Shown piece after piece: positions 6,014 to 11,156 of a DNA stretch of 11,156 nucleotides. The position numbers and the translations under genes were made by a program. The notes beneath the pieces were generated by a model. The model was not told where the DNA came from. It worked only from the letters and a program-made list of their open reading frames with translations, and did no database searches. The DNA lies in assembly GCA_035628395.1 (NCBI GenBank), contig DASPJX010000104.1:1-11156 (forward strand), written 5' to 3'. Origin of the DNA: UBA4615 sp035628395 (GTDB lineage Bacteria; Pseudomonadota; Gammaproteobacteria; Burkholderiales; Burkholderiaceae_E). How positions within the stretch are numbered: the stretch's first letter is position 1; each line of letters starts with the position of its first letter.

Positions 6014-6781
6014 TCAGCGGTCGTCGGCGTCGACGCCGAGCTCGGCCAGCCGCGCGTCGACCGCCTCCGCCCAGCCGCGGTTGGCGGCCGGGCTCGCCGG
6101 GCTCGGATGCAGGATCTGGCCGATGCGGACGGTGCGCGCGAACGCGCCGTCGACGAGCCCGCCCTCGAGCACCGTGCGCAGGCGCTTCTCGGCGAAGCCG
6201 CCGATGCCGATCGCCCAGCGCGGCGACAGCGCCGCGAGCGCGCGGGCGAGGTGCCGGTCGCAGGCGCGGTGGACCGGACCGAGCTCGGCGGCGGGCAGCT
6301 GCACCGGCGTGCGGTTGCGCCCGGAGGCCTCGAGCCAGACGAGCGGGCACCAGTTGAGCACGAAGGTATCGGCGAAGAAGCGCTCGGCGCTGCCGCGGCG
6401 CGCGGCCGCCCAGGCCCAGAGCCGGCGCCCGCTGACCTCGGAGCGGGTGCAGGCGAAGCCCTCCACCGGCCGCTTCGGATGGGCGTCGGCCGGCCGGCCG
6501 ACCGGCGCCTCGATGCCCATCCAGTCGCGCACCGCGGCGACCTCGCCGAACGGCACGCCGGTCTGCATCATCCCGAACGGCCCGGGGTTCATGCCGAGCA
6601 GCACGATCCGCTTGCGCCCGGCGCCGTAGCGGCGCACGTAGGCCTCGTACGGCGCCCACGCGTACCGCAGCGGGTCGTAGACGTGCGCGACCGGGGGGGC
6701 GAAGCGCAGCGGCGCGAGCGCGCGCGACAGCTCGCGCGCGGCGTCCAGCAGCTCCTCGGCGACGTCGGGGCGATCGGGCAT
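6014..6781 (-). CDS. SMUG1-family uracil-DNA glycosylase
   Basis: A 255-residue base-excision repair enzyme that removes uracil and related damaged pyrimidines from DNA. Motif 1, LLGMNPGPFGMMQTGVPFGEV (61-81), is almost the same as the eukaryotic SMUG1 motif and holds the active-site N65. VLNWCPL (141-147) contains N143, at the position that reads the pyrimidine ring. Motif 2, ILHPSPASPAANRGW (223-237), holds H225 and the DNA-intercalating loop. The wedge region CTRSEVSGRRLWAW (111-124) is also recognisable. Length is close to known SMUG1 proteins. The ATG at 6781 gives MPDRPDVAEELLDAARELSRAL, the usual N-terminal helix, and is the only nearby start that does so. SMUG1 is uncommon in bacteria compared with Ung, so it may have been acquired by transfer. 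Its composition matches its neighbours, so any transfer is old. It is first in a leftward group with the membrane/spermidine-synthase gene and purT. Confidence 0.92.
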   Translation of the reverse strand: MPDRPDVAEELLDAARELSRALAPLRFAPPVAHVYDPLRYAWAPYEAYVRRYGAGRKRIVLLGMNPGPFGMMQTGVPFGEVAAVRDWMGIEAPVGRPADAHPKRPVEGFACTRSEVSGRRLWAWAAARRGSAERFFADTFVLNWCPLVWLEASGRNRTPVQLPAAELGPVHRACDRHLARALAALSPRWAIGIGGFAEKRLRTVLEGGLVDGAFARTVRIGQILHPSPASPAANRGWAEAVDARLAELGVDADDR

Positions 6782-6922
6782 GGGGCCGCATCCTACCAAC
6801 GACCGGGGCCGCCGGACCCGACCGCCGTGCCGGCCCGGTTCCCGCACGGGGCGGCACGCCGCGTTTCCGCCCGGATCCGCCATGGGGTACGCTGCGCCGA
6901 TCCACGCCACCGTCCCGCCGCC
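6782..6922. promoter_or_regulatory. Divergent intergenic region with weak promoter candidates and an inverted repeat
   Basis: This 141-base gap must drive the leftward glycosylase group and the rightward cupin. Leftward, TAGGAT (6790-6795) matches the -10 consensus at 4 of 6 positions but would leave almost no leader. Rightward, TTTCCG (6864-6869), an 18-base spacer and TACGCT (6888-6893) is a weak pair that would start RNA about 25 bases before the cupin ATG. A 7-base inverted repeat, CGTGCCG (6826-6832) and CGGCACG (6852-6858), lies between the two promoters and could be a regulator site or chance in GC-rich DNA. No Shine-Dalgarno precedes the cupin. Confidence 0.3.
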
Positions 6923-7459
6923 ATGAACAAGCCGATCGAGCCCGCGGTCGCCGAGTCCGACCGCATCCCGTACGCCAAGCCGCAGCCCTGGGGCATGGCT
7001 CCCGACATGGTGGTGCCCGACGTCGAGACCGACGACGAGCGCCTGTGGGCCCCGGTCGGCCCCGGCACCTGGTCGCGGCCGGTCCACCTGAACGTGACCG
7101 GCGGCTTCTACGTCCACCTGCTGCGGGTCCGCCGCTCGGGCCTGCTGCAGCGCCACCGCCACTCGGGCCAGGTGCACGCCTACGTGCTCCGCGGCAGGTG
7201 GCTCTACCTCGAGCACGACTGGGTCGCCGAGGCGGGCAGCTACGTGTTCGAGCCGCCCGGCGAGACGCACACGCTGGTCGTGCCCGACGACTGCGACGAC
7301 ATGGTGACGCTGTTCACCGTGCACGGCGCGCTGATGTACGTCGACCCCGAGGGCCGCTCGACCGGCTACGACGACGTGTTCACACGGATCGAGAAGTACC
7401 GCGCCCACTTCGAGGCCGTCGGGCTGGGGGCCGACCACGTCCGGCGCTTCATGCGCTGA
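6923..7459 (+). CDS. Cupin, 2,4'-dihydroxyacetophenone dioxygenase-like
   Basis: A 178-residue single-domain cupin. The metal-binding motif 1 is QRHRHSGQVHAYVLRGRWLYLEHDW (76-100) with H78, H80 and H85, and E97/H98 as possible further ligands. Motif 2 is GSYVFEPPGETHTLVVPDD (105-123) with H116. The context RSGLLQRHRHSG and YVFEPPGETHTLVVP is what I associate with the family of 2,4'-dihydroxyacetophenone dioxygenase. That non-haem iron enzyme cleaves the carbon-carbon bond between the ketone and the hydroxylated carbon of an aryl hydroxymethyl ketone. No signal peptide is present, so it is cytoplasmic. Most family members are uncharacterised and the substrate here is inferred only. The ATG at 6923 gives a natural N-terminus about 60 residues before the cupin barrel. 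No Shine-Dalgarno is visible. The histidine kinase starts 10 bases after its stop, so the two are probably one transcript. Confidence 0.8.
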   Translation: MNKPIEPAVAESDRIPYAKPQPWGMAPDMVVPDVETDDERLWAPVGPGTWSRPVHLNVTGGFYVHLLRVRRSGLLQRHRHSGQVHAYVLRGRWLYLEHDWVAEAGSYVFEPPGETHTLVVPDDCDDMVTLFTVHGALMYVDPEGRSTGYDDVFTRIEKYRAHFEAVGLGADHVRRFMR

Positions 7460-7469
7460 CGGGCCGGCG

Positions 7470-8966
7470 GTGTCGGGAGACTCCTCCGAGCGATCGCCCG
7501 GCAGCGCGTTCTGGGCGCTGTTCGACGCCCTGCCCGTGGGCGCGGTGCTGTTCGACCTGGACCGGGACGGCTTCTCCGCGTTCAACGACGCCGCGTGCGC
7601 GCAGCTCGGCTACTCGCGCGAGGACTTCGCCGGGCTGACGCTGACCGACATCGTCGCCGACGACGCGGCCCGCCACCTCGCGAACCGCCGCACGATGCGG
7701 CCCGGCGCGCCGCCCGTGCGCTTCGCGACGCGCCAGCGGGCCCGCGACGGCTCGCTGCGGCACGTCGACGTGACGCTGCAGTGCATCGAGCTCGACGGTC
7801 GCCCGAAGGGCTACGCGGTCTGGTACGACGTGACCGACCGCGAGGCCGCGGCGCGGCGGCTGCGCGAGCGCGAGGCCGAGCTCGCCCGCGTGCAGCGGAT
7901 CGGCCGGCTCGGCGGCTTCGAGATCGACCTGCGCGGAGGCTTCGCGAACCGCCGCTCGCCGGAGTACCTGCGGCTGCACGGCCTGCCCGCGGAGGCGGCC
8001 CACGAGCCGCACGAGAACTGGGTCCGACGGCTCCATCCCGAGGACCGCGGGCGCGCCGAGCAGGTCTTCCTCGACGCGGTCGCCGGCGGCGCGGTCGAGT
8101 ACGCCAACGAGTACCGCGTCGGCGACGTCGGCGACGAGGTGCGCTGGATCCGCGCGCTCGCGGAGATCGAGCGCGACGCCGACGGGCGCGCGGTCCGGAT
8201 GGTCGGGGCGCACCTCGACGTGACCGACCTGAAGCTCGCCGAGGCGGCGCTCGCCGAGCAGGCGGCGCGCCTGATCGAGGTCGACCGGCGCAAGGACGAG
8301 TTCCTCGCGGTGCTGTCGCACGAGCTGCGCAATCCGCTCGCCGCGCTGACCAACGCGCTCGCGCTGCTCGCGCGCCCCGAGGCCGGGGCCGGCGCCCCCG
8401 CGGCGATGCTGCAGATCGCGCAGCGCCAGGTCCGGCAGCTGACGCGGCTGGTCGACGACCTGCTCGAGGTGTCGCGGGTCAACGCCGGCAAGATCGTGCT
8501 GCGACGCGAGCCGCTGCCGCTCGCGGACGTGGTGCGCGAGGCGATGGACTCGATGGCGGGCGCCTTCCGGGCGCGCGGCCAGACCCCGACGCTGTCGCTC
8601 GAGGCGCCGGCGCTGCGCGTCGACGCCGACCGCGCGCGGATGGTGCAGGTGCTCGAGAACCTGCTCGGCAACGCGTCGAAGTACTCGGACGACGGCGGCG
8701 CGCTGCGGGTGCGGATGCGCGAGGAGCCGGGCTGGGCCGTGCTCGAGGTCGAGGACGACGGCGCCGGCATCCCGCCGGACGCGCTGGAGGCGGTGTTCGA
8801 GCTGTTCGCCCAGGTCGACTCGGCGCGCGACCGCTCGCGCGGCGGCCTGGGCATCGGGCTCGCGCTGGTGCGCACGCTGGTCGACCTGCACGGCGGCAGC
8901 GTGAGCGCCCACAGCGAGGGGCCGGGCCGCGGCGCGCGTTTCACCGTCCGCCTGCCGACCGCCTGA
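7470..8966 (+). CDS. Soluble PAS-PAS sensor histidine kinase
   Basis: A 498-residue cytoplasmic sensor kinase with no membrane segment. PAS domain 1 spans about 13-123 (LFDALPVGAVLFDLDRDGF, then GYSREDFAGLTLTDIV). A short linker helix (125-145) leads to PAS domain 2 of the PAS_3 type, about 146-255 (LGGFEIDLR, WVRRLHPEDRGRAEQVF, YRVGDVGDEVRWI). HisKA follows with the phospho-acceptor H284 in FLAVLSHELRNPLAAL (278-293). The HATPase domain shows the N box ENLLGNASKYS (396-406), G1 DDGAGIP (429-435), F box (441-450) and G2 GGLGIGLALV (458-467), all intact. There is no receiver domain. The start is GTG, 10 bases after the cupin stop; no in-frame ATG precedes PAS 1, and the ribosome site is weak (GGGCCGG). 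No response regulator lies in the window, so it is an orphan here. What it senses is unknown; its pairing with the cupin hints at an aromatic or redox signal. Confidence 0.9.
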   Translation: MSGDSSERSPGSAFWALFDALPVGAVLFDLDRDGFSAFNDAACAQLGYSREDFAGLTLTDIVADDAARHLANRRTMRPGAPPVRFATRQRARDGSLRHVDVTLQCIELDGRPKGYAVWYDVTDREAAARRLREREAELARVQRIGRLGGFEIDLRGGFANRRSPEYLRLHGLPAEAAHEPHENWVRRLHPEDRGRAEQVFLDAVAGGAVEYANEYRVGDVGDEVRWIRALAEIERDADGRAVRMVGAHLDVTDLKLAEAALAEQAARLIEVDRRKDEFLAVLSHELRNPLAALTNALALLARPEAGAGAPAAMLQIAQRQVRQLTRLVDDLLEVSRVNAGKIVLRREPLPLADVVREAMDSMAGAFRARGQTPTLSLEAPALRVDADRARMVQVLENLLGNASKYSDDGGALRVRMREEPGWAVLEVEDDGAGIPPDALEAVFELFAQVDSARDRSRGGLGIGLALVRTLVDLHGGSVSAHSEGPGRGARFTVRLPTA

Positions 8967-8968
8967 CG

Positions 8969-8982
8969 CGCCGGAAACGGCG
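8969..8982. terminator. GAAA-tetraloop hairpin after the kinase stop
   Basis: The arms CGCCG and CGGCG close a GAAA loop, a stable GNRA tetraloop, starting 2 bases after the TGA stop. No T-run follows, so it is either a weak or Rho-linked end of the cupin-kinase transcript or a 3'-end protector. Confidence 0.35.
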
Positions 8983-8992
8983 GTCCCGACGG

Positions 8993-9021
8993 TTGTGCTG
9001 GCGGCGCGCTCGCGGTAAGGT
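8993..9021 (+). promoter_or_regulatory. Candidate promoter of the ABC transporter operon
   Basis: TTGTGC (8993-8998), a 17-base spacer and TAAGGT (9016-9021) lie 56 bases before the substrate-binding protein ATG. Each hexamer matches consensus at only 3 of 6 positions, but the spacing is ideal and the short AT-richer patch stands out against GC-rich surroundings. A promoter here is expected because the kinase-gene hairpin precedes it. Confidence 0.4.
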
Positions 9022-9066
9022 GGGGCGAGAGAGTCCGAACGATCAACCGGCGCGACGACGCCGCTC

Positions 9067-9074
9067 GGAGGAGA
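9067..9074 (+). promoter_or_regulatory. Strong ribosome binding site of the substrate-binding protein
   Basis: GGAGGAGA ends 3 bases before the ATG at 9078, with its GGAGG core 6 bases away. It is by far the best Shine-Dalgarno in the window and sets the start that gives an intact signal peptide. Most other starts in the window have weak or no such site, so high expression of this protein is likely. Confidence 0.8.
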
Positions 9075-9077
9075 CCC

Positions 9078-10370
9078 ATGCGCAGCTTGCTCATCGCCGC
9101 GGGCGCGGCCCTGTCCTGTGCCCTCGCGGCCGGCTCCGTAGTCGCCCAGACCAAGGAGCTGAAGGTCGGCGTCATCTACGACCTGAGCGGACCGCTCGCC
9201 GGCGGCGGCTCGCACGCCAGCTACCTCGGCACCAAGTACGCGATCGACATGATCAACGAGCGCGGCGGCGTCGAGGGCTACCGCATCCGCCCGATCTACG
9301 CCGACGCCCAGAGCAAGGCCGACGTGGCGATCAACGAGGCCGAGCGGCTGCTGAACCAGGAGAAGGTCGACCTGATCATGGGCATCTTCTCGTCGGCCCA
9401 CTGCGTGCCGATCGCGCAGAAGGTCGACCAGGCGAAGCGCTTCATGTGGGCCAACGTCTGCATCAGCTCCGCGGTGTTCAAGGACAAGAACCTGAAGTAC
9501 GTGTTCCGCGCCCAGTCGCATTCGGACCAGGCGGGCGAGGCGTCGTGCAAGTTCCTCGCCGAGCACTCGAAGGCGAAGCTCGGCAAGGAGCCCAAGGACC
9601 TGAAGGTCGCGATCATCTACGAGGACGGGCCCTACGGCACGGGCGTGGCGGCGGGCAACGAGAGCGCCTGCAAGGCCGCCGGCATGCAGGTCTCGCTCAA
9701 GGAGGGCTACGCGGCCACCGCGCCCGACCTGTCGCCGCTGATCACCAAGCTCAAGCGCGCGCGGGCCGACGTGATCCTGCACACCGGCTACAACCCCGAC
9801 ATCACGCTGTTCATGCGCCAGGCCCGCGAGCAGGGGCTGAAGTGGGCCGCGATGATCGGCCACGGCGCCGGCCACGGCCAGTTCGACAAGCTCTACGCCA
9901 CCTTCAAGGACGACGCGAACCTGCTCTACAACGTCGATCCGGTGGCCGCGCAGCTGATCGACCCCAAGACGCTCGCGCCGGGGATGGGCGCCATCACCGC
10001 GGAGATGGTGAAGCGCTACCGGGCGGAGGTGAAGGGCGACGAGGTGCCGCCGCACGTGTCGATGGGCTTCAACCAGTCGTGGATCTTCTTCACCGACGTG
10101 CTCCCGCGCGCGATCAAGAAGTACGGCGGCGTCGATCCCGAGGCGCTGCGCCAGGCGGCGCTCGACACCGACATCCCGGTCGGCGGCACGATCCAGGGCT
10201 ACGGCGTGAAGTTCTTCCCGCCCGGCCATCCGATGGCCGGCCAGAACGAGCGCTCCTCGCCGGTCGTGATGCAGTACAACGGCAACGACACCTACATCGT
10301 CTGGCCGACGGCGATCAAGACGAAGGACCCGGTGCTGCCGCTGCCGAAGAACCACGCGTACGCCAACTGA
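9078..10370 (+). CDS. ABC transporter periplasmic substrate-binding protein (HAAT/LivJ type)
   Basis: A 430-residue periplasmic binding protein (type 1 fold, Peripla_BP_6) that captures a small ligand for ABC import. Residues 1-23 are a signal peptide (MRSLLIAAGAALSCALAAGS, then VVA before Q24) with an AxA-like cleavage site. C14 does not sit in a good lipobox, so it is not called a lipoprotein. The mature protein opens with ELKVGVIYDLSGPLAGGG (27-44), then GTKYAIDMINERGGVEGY (51-68) and the ligand-loop region IFSSAHCVPIAQKV (103-116). The second lobe includes AIIYEDGPYGTGVAAG (178-193 region) and LHTGYNPDITLFMRQARE. C109 and C128 are close enough in the first lobe to form a disulphide, an inference. 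It is somewhat longer than LivJ (about 370). Relatives bind branched-chain amino acids, amides, urea or aromatic acids; the ligand cannot be told here. An ATPase gene follows after 75 bases. Confidence 0.92.
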   Translation: MRSLLIAAGAALSCALAAGSVVAQTKELKVGVIYDLSGPLAGGGSHASYLGTKYAIDMINERGGVEGYRIRPIYADAQSKADVAINEAERLLNQEKVDLIMGIFSSAHCVPIAQKVDQAKRFMWANVCISSAVFKDKNLKYVFRAQSHSDQAGEASCKFLAEHSKAKLGKEPKDLKVAIIYEDGPYGTGVAAGNESACKAAGMQVSLKEGYAATAPDLSPLITKLKRARADVILHTGYNPDITLFMRQAREQGLKWAAMIGHGAGHGQFDKLYATFKDDANLLYNVDPVAAQLIDPKTLAPGMGAITAEMVKRYRAEVKGDEVPPHVSMGFNQSWIFFTDVLPRAIKKYGGVDPEALRQAALDTDIPVGGTIQGYGVKFFPPGHPMAGQNERSSPVVMQYNGNDTYIVWPTAIKTKDPVLPLPKNHAYAN

Positions 10371-10382
10371 GCCGCCGCGGTC

Positions 10383-10410
10383 CGGCCGCCCGCCGACGAG
10401 GCGGGGGCCG
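10383..10410. terminator. Strong intergenic stem-loop between binding protein and ATPase genes
   Basis: An 11-bp GC stem (10383-10394 with 10400-10410, one bulged G at 10388) closes a GACGA loop, starting 12 bases after the stop codon. No T-run follows. In binding-protein operons, hairpins at this position often protect the upstream mRNA and let only part of transcription through, giving more binding protein than ATPase. That role is inferred here. Confidence 0.5.
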
Positions 10411-10445
10411 CCGCGCGCCCGATCCGCTCCCCACGTACCGGCCCC

Positions 10446-11156
10446 ATGCTCCGAGTCGATTCCCTGACCAAGCGCTTCGGCGGCTTCACGGCCGTCGATC
10501 GCCTGTCGTTCGAGCTCCGGCAGGGCGAGATCCTCGGCCTGATCGGGCCGAACGGCTCGGGCAAGAGCACGACCTTCAACGTGATCGCGGGCCTGTACGC
10601 GCCGACCGAGGGCTCGGTCGCCTTCATGGGACGCGAGATCGGCGGGCTGTCGCCCGATCGCGTGTGCCGCGCGGGCATCGCGCGCACCTTCCAGATCCCG
10701 CGGCCGTTCCGCAAGCTGTCGATCCTCGACAACGCGACGCTCGCCGCGTACTACGGCGCGTCCGAGCCGGTGACGCGCGGCGAGGCCCGGCGCCGCGCCG
10801 AGGACGCGCTCGCGCTGATCGGCCTGCCTCGCGATCCGGACGCGCGGGTCGACGGGCTCGGCGCCGCGGGGCTGAAGAAGCTCGAGATGGCCCGCGCGCT
10901 CGCCACGCAGCCGAAGCTGCTGCTCGCCGACGAGTCGCTCGGCGGGCTCGACCACGCGGAGATGGACCAGGCCGCCGACATGCTCTCGACGATCCGCAAT
11001 GAACGCGGCGTCACCATCGTGTGGGTCGAGCACATCATGGGCGTGCTGATGCGCGTCGTGGACCGCTGCATCGTGCTCGACCACGGGGAGGTGATCGCCG
11101 CCGGGCGCCCGCAGGAAATCGCCCACGACCCCAAGGTGATCGAGGTCTACCTCGGC
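10446..11156 (+). CDS. ABC transporter ATP-binding protein, LivG-like (3' end outside window)
   Basis: 237 residues of the cytoplasmic ATPase that powers import with the binding protein upstream; the reading frame is open to the last base. Probably only a few residues are missing, since LivG-type proteins end shortly after VIEVYLG. Seen in order: A-loop region LTKRFGGFTAVD (7-18), Walker A GPNGSGKST (34-42), Q-loop TFQIPRPF with Q83, a signature region reading VDGLGAAGLKKLEMARALA in place of LSGGQ, Walker B LLLADE (158-163) with D162 and catalytic E163, D-loop GGLD (166-169), and H-loop WVEH with H196. The altered signature and the LADESLGGLD form recur, as I recall, in a LivG sub-branch and need not mean loss of activity. 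No Shine-Dalgarno precedes the ATG at 10446; the start is chosen because MLRVDSLTKRFGG is the standard family N-terminus. Permease genes and a second ATPase are expected to the right. Confidence 0.88.
   Translation, partial: MLRVDSLTKRFGGFTAVDRLSFELRQGEILGLIGPNGSGKSTTFNVIAGLYAPTEGSVAFMGREIGGLSPDRVCRAGIARTFQIPRPFRKLSILDNATLAAYYGASEPVTRGEARRRAEDALALIGLPRDPDARVDGLGAAGLKKLEMARALATQPKLLLADESLGGLDHAEMDQAADMLSTIRNERGVTIVWVEHIMGVLMRVVDRCIVLDHGEVIAAGRPQEIAHDPKVIEVYLG

Noticed and set aside
3907..6357. Rightward open frame of over 800 codons opposite the membrane/spermidine-synthase gene
   Set aside because: It is an antisense shadow, with Arg/Asp/His/Gln-rich low-complexity sequence and no recognisable motif or ribosome site.
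9111..9119. Possible lipobox at C14 of the binding protein
   Set aside because: The residues before C14 (A11, L12, S13) do not fit the lipobox well, and a better signal peptidase I site follows at A23.
7449..11126. Very long leftward open frame of over 1200 codons across the kinase, binding protein and ATPase genes
   Set aside because: It runs antisense to three well-supported genes, is rich in Arg/Ala/His/Val as expected from GC-rich shadow frames, and shows no domain pattern.

Overview
This is an 11.2 kb piece of a very GC-rich genome. It most resembles a betaproteobacterium of the Burkholderiales type. The reasons are the liuR / PaaI-thioesterase / isovaleryl-CoA dehydrogenase arrangement with its palindromic operators, the formate-dependent PurT, and a HAAT-type amino-acid/aromatic ABC transporter. 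The taxonomic placement is an inference from gene content and composition. I see no tRNA, rRNA, CRISPR array, insertion sequence or phage gene. Gene density is about 95 percent.

Region 1 (1-2638) is a leucine/branched-chain catabolism control locus. Reading leftwards it holds a MerR-family regulator (LiuR, 1085-1495), a hotdog thioesterase (591-1046) and the N-terminal two thirds or so of isovaleryl-CoA dehydrogenase (runs off the window at base 1). A perfect 22-bp palindrome (1063-1084) sits between liuR and the thioesterase. A near-identical copy (1545-1566, 20 of 22 bases the same) sits in the divergent region between liuR and a rightward metallo-beta-lactamase-fold hydrolase (1583-2638). 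The regulator therefore has one operator at each end of its own gene, and probably controls itself, the leucine catabolic operon and the hydrolase.

Region 2 (2672-6781) is a leftward three-gene group: a SMUG1-family uracil-DNA glycosylase, a 700-residue membrane protein fused to a spermidine-synthase-like domain, and purT. The last two overlap by 4 bases and the first two are 28 bases apart. The convergent gap to region 1 is 33 bases and contains a GC hairpin.

Region 3 (6923-8966) is rightward: a small cupin related to 2,4'-dihydroxyacetophenone dioxygenase, followed after 10 bases by a soluble PAS-PAS histidine kinase with a GTG start and no partner response regulator in view.

Region 4 (9078-11156) is rightward: a periplasmic substrate-binding protein with its own good ribosome site and candidate promoter, a strong intergenic hairpin, and a LivG-like ATPase that runs off the right end. 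Together these begin an ABC uptake operon whose permeases should lie just beyond the window.

The best leads are the paired LiuR operators with an uncharacterised hydrolase under one of them, and the cupin-kinase-transporter run, which could be a small aromatic-ketone or aromatic-acid sensing and uptake module (speculative).
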